Part shown: one piece after another, positions 50,197-60,226 of the stretch
How positions within the stretch are numbered: the stretch's first letter is position 1
Layout of the letters: the number at the start of each line of letters is the position of its first letter
Assembly: GCA_963772165.1 (NCBI GenBank)
Contig: CAVYWA010000005.1
Location: 310,001-374,000, forward strand
Direction: 5' to 3'
DNA: 64,000 nucleotides
Origin: JAGVPT01 sp963772165
Lineage (GTDB): Bacteria; Bacteroidota; Ignavibacteria; UBA10030; UBA8401
Notes under the pieces: generated by a model
Seen by the model: the letters and a program-made list of their open reading frames with translations, nothing else
Told to the model about the DNA's origin: nothing
Databases searched by the model: none
Translations under genes and position numbers: made by a program

Positions 50197-50695
50197 CTCC
50201 TTTTTCTTTAAGGTAATCGCTAAACTGTTTCTTTTCGTACTGATCCTCCGCAATAAATGAGAGGATAAGACGAAACATGGAGGCTTCTGCATACCCAGGG
50301 AGCAAGGTGATCGGCTCGCTGTCCTCACGCATGAAGAGAGTGGCAGGATACCCTTTTACTCCGAATGCCGCCGCAAGCTGGCCGGGCGAGTACTCCTGAC
50401 CTTTATAATGAACCTTTCCGTTTCCCTCGGCATTCATTTTTATAATCACAAAATTTTTAGAGAGATAGTCCTTAACTTCAGGGTCCGTATACACCTCTTT
50501 GTCCATCTTGGCGCACCATCCGCACCACTCGGTGTACACATCCACCAACACTTTTTTGTGGCTGGATTTTGCTTTCTCCATGCCTGCATCAAAGGAATTC
50601 CATTGGATGGTCGTTAAAGAATCTTTCGACTGAGCATTGAGCGTTCCGTTTGCCAGCGCGGCGGCGACAGCAAAAGCGATAGCGACATATTTCAT
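50186..50695 (-). CDS. Periplasmic thioredoxin-fold protein
   Basis: A 169-residue protein with a signal peptide (YVAIAFAVAAALANGTLNA). The thioredoxin domain has the active site WCGWC (KKVLVDVYTEWCGWCAKMDKEVY), a NFVIIKMNAEG strand, and a cis-Pro loop GVKGYPATLFM. It is of the Thioredoxin_7/DUF255-like type with a long tail (FIAEDQYEKKQFSDYLKEKG). It probably reduces or isomerises disulfides in the periplasm, perhaps of exported proteins. It is the last gene of the long surface-polysaccharide operon and overlaps the convergent GT9 gene. Confidence 0.88.
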   Translation of the reverse strand: MKYVAIAFAVAAALANGTLNAQSKDSLTTIQWNSFDAGMEKAKSSHKKVLVDVYTEWCGWCAKMDKEVYTDPEVKDYLSKNFVIIKMNAEGNGKVHYKGQEYSPGQLAAAFGVKGYPATLFMREDSEPITLLPGYAEASMFRLILSFIAEDQYEKKQFSDYLKEKGVKE

Positions 50696-50762
50696 GTACT
50701 CTCCACGAATATTATTAAAGTATTGAACAGCCGCAGGGGAAGAGTCGTTCCATCAAATGAAG

Positions 50763-51794
50763 TTAAGAGATTTGCTTTTCGCGTAAGATTGCTTCAACGC
50801 GTTCAGTCACCAGTGGAATCTCAATATCCTCCAGGGGACATATTTTTGGATCCCCGGGGCAGCGTGTTTGACAATAATCAGGTTTTGGCAAGATGACTTC
50901 CGAGCGATTTCCGAGTGGACCCCACAGTTGCGGTGAACATGCGGTTAACGGGCAAAAGAGAGAAACGGTAGGTATACCGAGCGCCGCCGCAATATGCATC
51001 GAGCCTGTAGACGAAGAGACGAGAACATCAAGCTGCGAGATGCTGGCCATGTGGTCTCTCAGTTGCTGCATGAGGATCACAGCACCGCTCTGTTCGAGAG
51101 GCTCAAAGATTGCACGCTGCTGGATTTCATGCGGACCCAGATTAATAACAATGCTGAACCGTAATAGCAAGCGTTCGATCAGCTGAAAATATTTCTCAGG
51201 CTTCCAATTCGGCGAAGAGCTGCGTGATATCGGATTGACACCGATAACCGGCTTGTTAAATAAAATTCCTACCGAGGAAAAATGAGCGTGCGCCCTTGCT
51301 CGCTCCTCTTTAGTAACAAACACTTCGGGTTTCGTATCCCGTGATGTCGCGCCAATGCTGAATCCTAAGTCGAGCATATAATCGGCTTCATGGCGAAGCG
51401 GTATATATTTATGGCGGCTGACGCTCTTCGTGAACGTGAGCATCTGATATAATTTTTTTCCGACGCCGATGCGTTTCGGTATTCCGGCGAGGAACATCAT
51501 CCATGCATGCCGTTCACGCGGAAAAGGCATCAGTCCGATAGTGAAGCTATACTTTCGCAGTTGTCCGACCTGATTCCAAAATCTTTTTTTTCCTGCATTG
51601 GCGCTTTCAGGGTCATCCGTCAATATTGCATTAATGTGAGGATTGTTTTCCAGCAACGCAACATTAGAAGGATGGACCATCACGGCAATGTATGACTGCG
51701 GAAACGCCTTGCGGATTGACCTGATAAGCGGAGTTGTCAAAACGACGTCGCCGATGCGGTCCGGTCTAATAATAAGAATTCGATGATCTTTCAC
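50763..51794 (-). CDS. GT9 heptosyltransferase-like glycosyltransferase
   Basis: A 343-residue GT-B enzyme. N-terminus: RILIIRPDRIGDVVLTTPLIRSIRKAFPQSYIAVMVHPSNVALLENNPHI. C-terminal domain: KPVIGVNPISRSSSPNWKPEKYFQLIERLL and LDVLVSSSTGSMHIAAALGIPTVSLFCPL, with the S-T-G-S-x-H donor motif and the QTRCPGDPKICPLEDI Cys cluster seen in many heptosyltransferases. It should add a heptose-like sugar to a lipid-linked acceptor in the cytoplasm. It starts 10 bases after the GT4 stop on the same strand. Confidence 0.9.
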   Translation of the reverse strand: MKDHRILIIRPDRIGDVVLTTPLIRSIRKAFPQSYIAVMVHPSNVALLENNPHINAILTDDPESANAGKKRFWNQVGQLRKYSFTIGLMPFPRERHAWMMFLAGIPKRIGVGKKLYQMLTFTKSVSRHKYIPLRHEADYMLDLGFSIGATSRDTKPEVFVTKEERARAHAHFSSVGILFNKPVIGVNPISRSSSPNWKPEKYFQLIERLLLRFSIVINLGPHEIQQRAIFEPLEQSGAVILMQQLRDHMASISQLDVLVSSSTGSMHIAAALGIPTVSLFCPLTACSPQLWGPLGNRSEVILPKPDYCQTRCPGDPKICPLEDIEIPLVTERVEAILREKQIS

Positions 51795-51804
51795 GAATGC
51801 AGGC

Positions 51805-52830
51805 TTAAAGTATTCTTTTGTATACGGCCAAGGTTTTTTCCGCGACTTTGCTCCACAAAAACTCTTCTTTGATATGATGCATTAATCGATCGGTTCGGTT
51901 CTCGTTGAGTGCGGCAAGGATTCCATCGCGGATCGAGCCGACTGAATGCGGGTCGACGTAATGTGCCATTTCCCCAAAATACTCCCGGGTTCCGCCATGT
52001 GGAGTGATAACGATCTTCGAGCCGGCAAGTGCAGCTTCGAGAGCTGCAATGCCGGGTGTTTCAAACAAGGAGGGAAGGGCAAAAACGTCGCACGCGGCGT
52101 ACGCCGATGCGAGCATCTCCGATTCATTCTCCAGCCCAGGAATGATAAGGATGTTTTTATTTCCCGCGGCTTCCTTTAGGCACTGTTCTCCATCCTTACC
52201 GATGACTTTTCCGATGATGACTGCAGGGTGGTCAATCGTCCGTAACGCACGAATAAGGCCCAATACGTTCTTTCGTGCCGGTCCGATATGTCCGACGTTC
52301 AGGATGAATTTATCGATGCCATACTTTTTTTTAAATAATGACGGATTACCGAACTCAAACCGAGCGTCGACCCCGTTTGGAATGACCGATATTTTCTCCG
52401 CCGGGATGTTCATGCCATGTTCAATAAGACGTGACTCGTCCACCGTATTCGGGAGAATGGCACGCGACCATTTGCAAATTTGCTCGGTGAACCCGTAGTT
52501 TGTCCAGATCCCGGCGCGAATGTGTTTCAATGAGTGTTCGAGCGCGAGGGTTAAGCGAATTGAGCGGGACGACCTTTGCGTGAAGAAGATCGGCGAAGTG
52601 ACCAAAGGTATGGAAAGAGGTTCGATATTTCGTGCAAGGTGGTATGTGCCAAGATTTGCGGAAAACAAATGAAAAACATCCGGGCGAAACTGCGATGCCG
52701 ATTCCCACGGTTGGAAAAGCGTTACGTCGACACCGAGTTTTTCAAGCTCACTCTTTGTCCTCAAAATCTGGACTCGCGGGCCGCCGTGAATAAGGGAAAC
52801 CGACTGGTAACAGGCCATTGTGATTTTCAT
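51805..52830 (-). CDS. GT4 (family 1) glycosyltransferase
   Basis: A 341-residue retaining GT-B enzyme. N-terminus: MKITMACYQSVSLIHGGPRVQILRTKSELEKLGVDVTLFQPW, with the GG loop for acceptor binding. C-terminal half: KFILNVGHIGPARKNVLGLIRAL and the donor site LPSLFETPGIAALEAALAGSKIV, an EX7E motif with Glu residues. It transfers a sugar from a nucleotide donor during polysaccharide assembly at the inner membrane. Its start overlaps the end of the deacetylase-like gene by four bases. The specific sugar is unknown. Confidence 0.9.
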   Translation of the reverse strand: MKITMACYQSVSLIHGGPRVQILRTKSELEKLGVDVTLFQPWESASQFRPDVFHLFSANLGTYHLARNIEPLSIPLVTSPIFFTQRSSRSIRLTLALEHSLKHIRAGIWTNYGFTEQICKWSRAILPNTVDESRLIEHGMNIPAEKISVIPNGVDARFEFGNPSLFKKKYGIDKFILNVGHIGPARKNVLGLIRALRTIDHPAVIIGKVIGKDGEQCLKEAAGNKNILIIPGLENESEMLASAYAACDVFALPSLFETPGIAALEAALAGSKIVITPHGGTREYFGEMAHYVDPHSVGSIRDGILAALNENRTDRLMHHIKEEFLWSKVAEKTLAVYKRIL

Positions 52831-54375
52831 TGAGTCCTCTTATACCAAGCATCAAGCATGTTCATAATGAGATGTCGGAAATCAAATCGCCGTGACCGGG
52901 CAATATCTGCGGCGGGAAGCAGCTTATGCTGGGGATGGCGGCGTTGAATAGATTGAAGAGGGATGCTCCCTTCAAAATTCATTATTGATTCCTCGCCGTT
53001 AGGGAAAACGATACGCCAGTGTACTCCAGCATTCAGATCACTGCTGTGGGCTGTCAGTTCGTTCTTCTCTCTGTCGAAGTGATGCGTCCATACAGTCTCA
53101 TCCCGCGTTCTCCACCACGCTGCGTACTCTGCATAGGAATAATTATCGATACGTTTCGATCGAACGTACTCGAATACATCCGCAAAGAGGTCCAAGTGAT
53201 GGTGTGTTGGATGGTGATAAAGGCAGAGAGGCTCGCGCTGTTGGATTTTCGTATCAACAAGCTGCCGAAAATATCTCTTCATCTCATCTGCTGAATATCC
53301 CGCCCGCCTCATGCTCCCGACGCAAATTGGATGGATGGGGAGCTGCATGACCGGGGAAAATTTATTGTCCGGTAAAGGGGAAAAAAGGAAGATCGTCATA
53401 ATCCAGACCAAATTCCGACGAAAAGCCGGCGCCGATTTGTTCAAACACCGATGCCATCGCGACATTCCAAGTCCCGTACGGTGCCGCAGCCCCTTTCGGA
53501 TGAAGTCCCTGAGCATTCAACAGCGATAATGCTTTCAGAATATTTTGAAGGTTTTTTTCTTCCGTAGGGAATGTCATGTGGTCATAGCAATGGATGCCGA
53601 TATCTTGCCGGCCGAAATCCTCAAAGCGTGACAGCCATCGCTCATGGCTTTTCGTGTCGATAAACCACATGGTCCGTATTGAGTGCTTCTCGCACAAAGC
53701 GTGAAGATCATTAACTTCTGTCAACGACCCCTGGTCGGAGTCTACGCGGAAAGTGAAAATGGTATCCCTGCTTTCAGGAAAATACCACTTATGAATAAAG
53801 GGGATTTCCCTTTCCTGATGGAGAAATTGCAGCACCTCGGTAATAAATCGCCGAAGGGTTCCTTTGGATACCGTTGCAACGATTTCATTCGGCAGTCTCT
53901 TTTTGTCAAAATAAAAGTTCTTTCGCTTTGAGCGTCTATCGAGGACAAGGGCGTTAATGTTAAATGGAATAGCAGCGAAAATTCCTTTTCCCACTTTATG
54001 TATTGAGGGGAGTTGATGAATTTCGCTGAAGGAGGTTGTGTCCAGCACTCCAAAAGAATAGATGTCCATCATTGTTGATTGGGCAAAACGGCCGAACAGC
54101 GACGGCGGAAGAGAGGTGAAGTATTTCGTTTTCTGTTTAGAGGAAACTAGGCGTTGGGCAGAATTGCCAAAGGCGAGAATTGCGCCCCCTTCGACGAGGT
54201 ATTCCTCCAGAAGTTTTTCCTGCAATGAAGTCGGCGGAGTGTTGACGATGATTGCCGAAAAAGTCTCGCAGTTGAGTTCATCTGAAGCGGAAAGTGTTTT
54301 CCAGTTGACGCCAATTTGCCGAAAAAGAATTTCCCATCCGGCCTCATAACCTAATATGCCGATCGTTAGCCTCAC
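52827..54375 (-). CDS. Polysaccharide-deacetylase-like protein, with one frameshift
   Basis: Two minus-strand frames form one protein of about 515 residues. An N-terminal ~190-residue part (MRLTIGILGYEAGWEILFRQIGVNWKTL ... AIIVNTPPTSLQEKLLEEYLVEGGAILAFG) resembles a glutamine-amidotransferase-like alpha/beta domain. Then SRDTIFTFRVDSDQGSL, TMWFIDTKSH, FGRQDIGIHCYDH and AAPYGTWN give the NodB-type pattern with Asp, H-x3-H-like and R/P motifs. The second frame continues DNKFSPVMQLPIHPICVGSMRRAGYS ... LCLYHHPTHHHLDLFADVF. Removing one C from CCCC near 53378 gives PFFPLPDNKFSPV. The predicted role is deacetylation or editing of a surface polysaccharide; the substrate is unknown. It overlaps both neighbours by four bases. 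Confidence 0.72.
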
Positions 54376-55787
54376 AGGAATCGCTCTTTAAGAAAAATGA
54401 TGTCATCTTTTCCTATCCCCTTCAACAAGAACATGGACACCGAATAGATCGCGATGCCAATAGGAATAGACACATAAAGTCCGGAATGTGATAGGCCAAG
54501 GAGGATTCCTCCCATGATGACCGAACAGAGTAACGGCATTGTCGGATTGAATACCAGTTCCGTGGAAATTGCTTTGCGGCATTGGCGAAACATGAGCGCC
54601 ATCATGACAAATTCTCCTCCAACCATACCGAATGAAGCCCCGGTCGCTTTCCAATAGTAGGTTAATGGAACGAGCAATGCAAGGAGTACGCTTGACACTG
54701 CGACGATAATAGCCGAGTAATGTCTCTCCTTGCCGGCGGCTATAACAACGAACGCAAAAATACTATTTAATATCGTAAAGAGAAAATAGAAAATAAGAAT
54801 TTGAAGGAGAATGATTGAGCCTTCGTACTGTGAGCCAAAAACAAGTATAATGATGGGGCGGGCAAGCACAAGTCCGCCGGCGCAGATTGGCAGAATTGCA
54901 ATCAGGATGTAATAAAGAATGCGGCTGACCTGCTTGCCAACCTCGGCGGGTGCTGCTGCAATGGTCCGAGATACTAAAGGATAGAAAAGAACATACACCG
55001 CTCTATCGATTGAGAGAAGAAAGAAAATTAATTTTGACGCTGCGCTAAAATTCCCAATATCAAACGTTGTTGCGAAAACTCCCAGGAGAATGACAGGCAG
55101 ATTAAGGACGGCCTGGCCGATGATGACCGCGGCCCCGACAGGTAGCGATTGTTGGAGAAGCGATTTCCATCGAAGGGTTACCGGGGGAATGTCGTTGACA
55201 AGGCTCGTTTCGCTTTTTCCCCTCCGGTAAATAAAGTAAAGCATTGCGGCATTCAGAGCTGCGCCGCCGAAATACGCGACGGGAACCAACAGAATGTCCG
55301 ATCCGGATTTTACGATAAAAAAAAGCAGGGCGACGAATAAAAGGAGACCTGCGGCACGGCTTGCACCCAAAGCGGCAATTTTTTGCTTCCCCTGAAAGAA
55401 CCATTCGATCTGAATAGCAAACGGCAGGAGTGAAGCGGAATAGAGAATGATGACATACCGCATTGTCGTATCGTGGAGAAAGATGAGCGATGCAATCACC
55501 ATTGCCGTGAACGTGAGAATTGCCAGTATACAACGGAGCGCCGTAATGTGTTTGATGACGGCAGCATCATTCACTGATTGCTGAGAAACGATGCGCGTTC
55601 CGATTGTGTGCAAGCCGGGGCTTGAAATGATCAGTCCGTACGAGAATACTGCAAGACCAAGGTTGATTACTCCGAAGGTTCCGTTGCCAAGCATTCTTGC
55701 CAGATACGTTGTCGAAGCAAAACCCAAGAGGCGGGCAATTGTGTCAAAGCCGAACAGCGAGACAATGTTTCTTGTGTGTGGTTTCAC
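54372..55787 (-). CDS. Polysaccharide flippase (Wzx/MATE-type)
   Basis: A 471-residue integral membrane protein with about 14 helices and no signal peptide. The opening NIVSLFGFDTIARLLGFASTTYLARMLGNGTFGVINLGLAVFSYGLIISSPGL is typical of the polysaccharide biosynthesis protein family (PF01943/PF13440), and the repeated 'R...l..f..p..r..l' patterns follow. Such flippases move lipid-linked oligosaccharides from the cytosolic to the periplasmic face. It overlaps the GT4 gene before it and the deacetylase-like gene after it by four bases each, so production is coordinated. It indicates that the operon builds a surface glycan rather than only lipopolysaccharide core. Confidence 0.9.
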   Translation of the reverse strand: MKPHTRNIVSLFGFDTIARLLGFASTTYLARMLGNGTFGVINLGLAVFSYGLIISSPGLHTIGTRIVSQQSVNDAAVIKHITALRCILAILTFTAMVIASLIFLHDTTMRYVIILYSASLLPFAIQIEWFFQGKQKIAALGASRAAGLLLFVALLFFIVKSGSDILLVPVAYFGGAALNAAMLYFIYRRGKSETSLVNDIPPVTLRWKSLLQQSLPVGAAVIIGQAVLNLPVILLGVFATTFDIGNFSAASKLIFFLLSIDRAVYVLFYPLVSRTIAAAPAEVGKQVSRILYYILIAILPICAGGLVLARPIIILVFGSQYEGSIILLQILIFYFLFTILNSIFAFVVIAAGKERHYSAIIVAVSSVLLALLVPLTYYWKATGASFGMVGGEFVMMALMFRQCRKAISTELVFNPTMPLLCSVIMGGILLGLSHSGLYVSIPIGIAIYSVSMFLLKGIGKDDIIFLKERFL

Positions 55788-56771
55788 TGCGTGATCTTTG
55801 CGATTGTTTTCTTAAGAGCTTCCTCTCTCTGCGACAATGAAAATTGCGCAGCAATTCTCGATCTCGCTCGCTGCCCATGATCGGACGGCTGGGTTAATCC
55901 TTTGCGGATGGCGTCGACGGTTTGTTGTTCATCGTTGTAATCGACGAGAAAGCCGGCATCGCCGATCGCCGTCGGAATGCCGCCGACTCTTGTTCCTATT
56001 GGAATGCATTCGCACAGCATAGCTTCACAAAGGGCATTCGGCAATCCCTCACGATACGATAGCTGGCAGTAGATTTTTGCCTGCTGATACGATTGCCGCA
56101 GCTTCTTCTCTCGAAGAAAAAGAACGACATTCGATATTTTGCGGAACGTGGAATGCCGATGCGACAAGCGGATTGATCCCGATGATTTTAAAGCGAACAT
56201 CGGGCATTGCTCGTGCGACCGAAATAAAGTTGTCAATCCCTTTAAGCTTTGCCCGCATCCGATCGGGACATGATGCGACCGTCAGGACGAGCTCATCTTT
56301 ATTGCCGGATGGTTTCCAAAATTCGGGATCGTAACCGGTTGGTACGGTTATGATGTTATCTCCTGAATACTGAGCCAACCGTACCGCCTCGCGCTTCAAA
56401 AACGGATCGACCGCAAGAACGATGCTGGCGTGTTTGATGCCGTAGCGGATGATCGGTGATTTCCACCAACTGATCCATATCCCATAGTGGAGATCTTTTT
56501 CTTTTGCGACATCGACCCCGCCGAGAATAAGAATCGACTTTTTCCCAAAGAGGTGAGCGAAGAAAATCAACAAGGAGGAGTACATTGAGGCGAACCATGA
56601 GAACGTAACATCTGCGAGGAATAGATTCCAAAGAAGCAGGATCGGTGCCATCCATCCTTTTGCAACGACAGTTGTGACATTAAAATTCTTCCGCAGAATT
56701 TTAATGTCTTCGTCGATGAACGAGGAGTGGAATGTCGCTGTAAAAAGTATGTGGGGTTGGCCAGCCAACAA
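55784..56771 (-). CDS. GT4 glycosyltransferase, with one frameshift
   Basis: Two frames combine into a protein of about 328 residues. The first (HILFTATFHSSFIDEDIKILRKNFNVTTVVAKGW ... VLAVDPFLKREAVRLAQYSGDNIITVPTGYDPEFWKP ... VRFKIIGINPL) gives the N-domain and linker. The second (VVLFLREKKLRQSYQQAKIYCQLSYREGLPNALCEAMLCECIPIGTRVGGIPTAIGDAG) carries the donor site with EGLPNALCEAM (EX7E). Dropping one base near 56129 joins NIE to VVLFLREKKLR. No ATG lies at the start; TTG 56771 is used. It probably adds a sugar early in the glycan made by the neighbouring genes. Confidence 0.78.
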
Positions 56772-56786
56772 ATAGCATTCCTGAAT

Positions 56787-57692
56787 TTACAGGCTGAAGG
56801 TCAGCGCAAATGTATGAGTGTCACCCAATTGATCCAGAAACGGAACAAATGCATAATCGAGCTGAACCACTCCATAGCGGAGGCCGAATCCGGCAGATAA
56901 TCCTTTTGCATCGTACCCAAATTGATAACCCGCTCTAAACGCGAGGAATGAATTGTAGGCGAGTTCGCCCCCGACGTCAATTCGTGTACCATTATCTTTG
57001 AAAGTCTTTAGCACATCGCTTGCAAAAGTAAGGGCGAGATCACCGGCAGGCGTACTCCGGAATGAAGCGCCGAACCGTGCGCCTGCGGGGAGTACGATGG
57101 GTTCGTACAACAACGTGCTCATTGAACCGATGTTTGTTATGACCGCGGCGAACGCAAAATTTTGATCATATTGATAACGTGCACCAAAATCGAATGCTCC
57201 ACCGTCTGACTCATCAACGTAAATTTTTTCGTACAAAAATTTTCCGGTTGCTCCAATGCTCAGCGAAGAGTCTAGACGCCAGCTTACCGTGGCAGATACT
57301 GCGAGATCGTGAACCCCGAATGTTCCCTCGGGCGGCCCGGGTTGTTGACGGATTTCAATGCCGTCGACGTTTGTTGAATTGAGTCCGAACCCAAATGCAA
57401 AATTCTGGGAATGGACGGTCGAACCAAGAAATTCTGATGTGGTTCCAAATACCCATTGTTTGTGCATGAGGGTCACTTCATCGTCTGTACCGAAAGAAAT
57501 GCCCGCAGGATTGTAGTACACGCCGGACGCGTCGTCCGACAATGCGCTGTATGCTTCACCCATGCCGATGGCTCGTCCGCCAACACCGAGTTTCAAAAAT
57601 GCCAATCCGGTCGAAGCATTTTCAGTCTGAGCAGAGAGGGATATCGCAAGCAACAGGCTAAGAAGAGACAAAGCTCTTGTTCGTGTCATCAT
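56787..57692 (-). CDS. PorV/PorQ-like outer-membrane protein, copy 1
   Basis: A 301-residue protein from ATG 57692 with a signal peptide (ALSLLSLLLAISLSA). The mature N-terminus GLAFLKLGVGGRAIGMGEAYSALSDDASGVYYNPAGI is the PorV/PorQ (UPF0164-like FadL-family) signature. A 14-strand barrel is expected (alternating strands to the C-terminal LDYAFVPFLDQLGDTHTFALTFSL, ending in an aromatic pattern). PorV works with the T9SS as a shuttle between the translocon and the attachment complex; other members carry hydrophobic compounds. It is 15 bases upstream of the GT4 start and 7 bases after the second PorV-like gene. Confidence 0.85.
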   Translation of the reverse strand: MMTRTRALSLLSLLLAISLSAQTENASTGLAFLKLGVGGRAIGMGEAYSALSDDASGVYYNPAGISFGTDDEVTLMHKQWVFGTTSEFLGSTVHSQNFAFGFGLNSTNVDGIEIRQQPGPPEGTFGVHDLAVSATVSWRLDSSLSIGATGKFLYEKIYVDESDGGAFDFGARYQYDQNFAFAAVITNIGSMSTLLYEPIVLPAGARFGASFRSTPAGDLALTFASDVLKTFKDNGTRIDVGGELAYNSFLAFRAGYQFGYDAKGLSAGFGLRYGVVQLDYAFVPFLDQLGDTHTFALTFSL

Positions 57693-57699
57693 AGCACCC

Positions 57700-58650
57700 C
57701 TAAAATCTTGTCGAAAGAGAAATGATATGCATACCGAAGAGTCCATACGGTTCTATGACGTATGCATAATTGATAACCGGCGTGAGCTTAGCGGAGCTCG
57801 TCCGAACCGTAAAACCGAAGGTTGGGGCGGACTGCGCCGGTTCTTGAACATCCCAATGATCAAGCCCTGCGCGCACGGTAAAAAATTCGCTGAGAGATAA
57901 CTCTCCACCCATGCGAATGATGTTCGTGTTCTCATTGCTGTTCTCGAAGTCGAGAGAAAGCAATGCTGCATTATCATTGAAAGCGTAGCTCAGGCCGACT
58001 TTTCTGAGAAGGGGAAAGGGCTCAATGGTCGAACTTCCTTGGTCGCCGTACAGGTTCGATGTGTCCCACTTGTATTTTGAGCCAATATCCTGGACGGCGA
58101 TTCCGAGCGTGAGATTGTCCGAAAGGCGCGCGATACCGCCCGCATCGATTCCAAGGTCTGTGGTTGAAATATTTTCATACAGGCGATAATAATAGATTTT
58201 CAGCGCAATACCGAGTGAAATGACTTTCGACATTCTATTGGCGAAAGAAAACGAAAATTGATTTTCTGAAGTAAAAAGATCTCCGGTTTGGAACCCATCT
58301 GCATCGCGCCCGTCGATTTTGCTCACACCGGAATTTAAGATGCCGATTGAAAATCCGGCGGTCGGTTTAATAGCTTGTGAGTAGGAAAGAGTGTTCAGCG
58401 ATCGGTCAAGTGTGAGCAGGCCGTACGAAACTGCCGCAACCCTGTCTGTCAGGAAGGGTGTTACGGCTGGATTGTAGAAACTTGTGATATCGCCGTCAAC
58501 AACGGCGGTGAGTGCATTGCCCATTCCCATGCCCCGCGCCCCGAATCCAAGGCGCGTAAATGCACCCGGGGTTCCCGCGAGTTGTGCATTCACCGGCATC
58601 ACGACAAGTGTAACAAGGATAAGAGTACAAAATAAAAATCGCATGTTCAT
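57700..58650 (-). CDS. PorV/PorQ-like outer-membrane protein, copy 2
   Basis: A 316-residue barrel protein from ATG 58650; a six-codon extension to a TTG at 58668 has no support. Signal peptide: RFLFCTLILVTLVVMPVNA. Mature N-terminus: GTPGAFTRLGFGARGMGMGNALTAVVDGDITSFYNPAVTP, the same family pattern as copy 1 but with low identity, so the pair is an old duplication. Strands such as ISLGIALKIYYYRLYENIS and FFTVRAGLDHWDV continue to the final MHIISLSTRF. It lies directly behind the T9SS cargo gene, which suggests a dedicated PorV for that cargo. Confidence 0.85.
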   Translation of the reverse strand: MNMRFLFCTLILVTLVVMPVNAQLAGTPGAFTRLGFGARGMGMGNALTAVVDGDITSFYNPAVTPFLTDRVAAVSYGLLTLDRSLNTLSYSQAIKPTAGFSIGILNSGVSKIDGRDADGFQTGDLFTSENQFSFSFANRMSKVISLGIALKIYYYRLYENISTTDLGIDAGGIARLSDNLTLGIAVQDIGSKYKWDTSNLYGDQGSSTIEPFPLLRKVGLSYAFNDNAALLSLDFENSNENTNIIRMGGELSLSEFFTVRAGLDHWDVQEPAQSAPTFGFTVRTSSAKLTPVINYAYVIEPYGLFGMHIISLSTRF

Positions 58651-58654
58651 ACTA

Positions 58655-60226
58655 TTATTGAAGGACAAGTATTTTTCCCCAGATCGGTTTTTCGCTTCCT
58701 ACAACAACCTCGTAGAAATAAGGACCGTTCGAAACCTGCCGCCCTTTATCGTTCTTGCCGTCCCAGGTTTCATCGTGCTCCGCTATCCCCCCACGATTTG
58801 CATCGGAAATTACCGTTCGCACTAAACTCATTCCAAAATCAAAAATGCGAATTGTGACGTTTGCGGAAGCCTGATCAACAGAATAATGCAGGCGAACGAT
58901 TTCGTTTGCCGGTGAAAATGGATTCGGATAGGCATACGTGGATCGGCTGGAGGAGAGGGGCTGAGCTGTGTGCAGAATGTGCCATGAAGATCCGAAAAGG
59001 TGTGAGCTGTCATCTTCAGTATAAGCAACCCCGTCTTCACCGCCAAACCAAACATTTTCTCCTATTGTGTCAACGGCATAAAATGGCGTTGCAGCAATAA
59101 TTTGTTGCTTCGTCGAATTGTCGTATATCGTTCCCGATTGTGACCATGTTGCTCCAATGTCTGAAGAACGAAAAATCCCGTCATCGGTCACCGCATACAC
59201 GATCGAATCTTTGAACCCGAGGTTATGGCAGAATTCTCCGATGAGAGTTGTTTTCCAGGTTTGCCCGCTGTCAGCCGAAAAACTTACGCCGCGCTTCTCA
59301 TTAGGGTCGTCAGCATTGACGGTCCCAGCCCACATGATTGCATGTCCCGCGAAAGTTTGTTTATTAAGTGCTACGACAAAATTACCCGAAATGGGGGAGG
59401 CTTCATTGATATGATTATACTTGACCCATGACTGTCCCCCATCCGTTGTTTTGTTTATTCCTCCTGCGGTTCCGATCCACACATGTGACCAATTCTCGGC
59501 ATATGCAGAAAAAGCTCGATGGTTAAGATTACCAGTTATTCCAAAATTTCCAGAAACAGGAGAAACATCAAAGACCAGTGAATCCGTGGGGGAAATGCTG
59601 TCAAGATTGTCCGGGGGGATGATTACAATTTGCCATGTCTTCCCTTTGTCGGAAGATTTGCGGGCCATGCCGGCGTATGAAACAATCCATACGGCGCTGT
59701 CTGTCACAGCAATGTCGTATGTAATATTATTTACATTTGTTGTGACGCCGAGTGCCAGAATTGTACTTTTTGAATTATAGAACAGCGTATCAATATTCTG
59801 GGAATCGCGCGGTTGTGGAATGATCGTCCATGTTTCCCCCCAATCCGTTGAGTAGCGAAGGCCGCTTCCTACCGGAAGGTCGCTGCCATCAACCGTTGTG
59901 TCATGAGCCGTTGCAACCCAAACCTCGCTGTTGTGAATGGCAATTGCAGAAACATCTTCTAAACCGAATTGCGGAGTTCCGTAATAATTTTTCCAAGTCA
60001 GACCTCCGTCAGTCGAGCGGCTTAATCCTTTGCCAGTTCCAAGCCAGATGGTGGTGCCGGAAACGACAATGTCTGTTACGCTATTACTGATGGGCGTTAT
60101 CGCAGAGGAGGTAGAGGTTGTTCGCTCAAGTTTGAAGGAATCTTGGCGAAGCACCTGTCCCTCAGCAATGACAGCAAAAAACAGGCTTACGAACGGGATA
60201 AGGAAGGGAAATGAATTCGGCTTCAT
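58655..60226 (-). CDS. Secreted BNR/beta-propeller-like protein with C-terminal sorting domain
   Basis: A 523-residue protein with a signal peptide (FPFLIPFVSLFFAVIAEGQ). Repeats of the form 'S.DgG.tW' occur along the chain (RSTDGGLTWKNY, YSTDWGETWTII, KSSDKGKTWQIV, KTTDGGQSWVKY, FSADSGQTWKTT, RSSDIGATWSQS), the Asp-box pattern of sialidase-like and photosystem-assembly-like beta-propellers. The end (YAYPNPFSPANEIVRLHYSV ... TVRIFDFGMSLVRT ... GPYFYEVVVGSEKPIWGKILVL) is a FlgD/T9SS-type sorting domain. It is therefore exported to the cell surface. It overlaps the lipoprotein gene by four bases and is 4 bases from a PorV-like gene. Confidence 0.85.
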   Translation of the reverse strand: MKPNSFPFLIPFVSLFFAVIAEGQVLRQDSFKLERTTSTSSAITPISNSVTDIVVSGTTIWLGTGKGLSRSTDGGLTWKNYYGTPQFGLEDVSAIAIHNSEVWVATAHDTTVDGSDLPVGSGLRYSTDWGETWTIIPQPRDSQNIDTLFYNSKSTILALGVTTNVNNITYDIAVTDSAVWIVSYAGMARKSSDKGKTWQIVIIPPDNLDSISPTDSLVFDVSPVSGNFGITGNLNHRAFSAYAENWSHVWIGTAGGINKTTDGGQSWVKYNHINEASPISGNFVVALNKQTFAGHAIMWAGTVNADDPNEKRGVSFSADSGQTWKTTLIGEFCHNLGFKDSIVYAVTDDGIFRSSDIGATWSQSGTIYDNSTKQQIIAATPFYAVDTIGENVWFGGEDGVAYTEDDSSHLFGSSWHILHTAQPLSSSRSTYAYPNPFSPANEIVRLHYSVDQASANVTIRIFDFGMSLVRTVISDANRGGIAEHDETWDGKNDKGRQVSNGPYFYEVVVGSEKPIWGKILVLQ

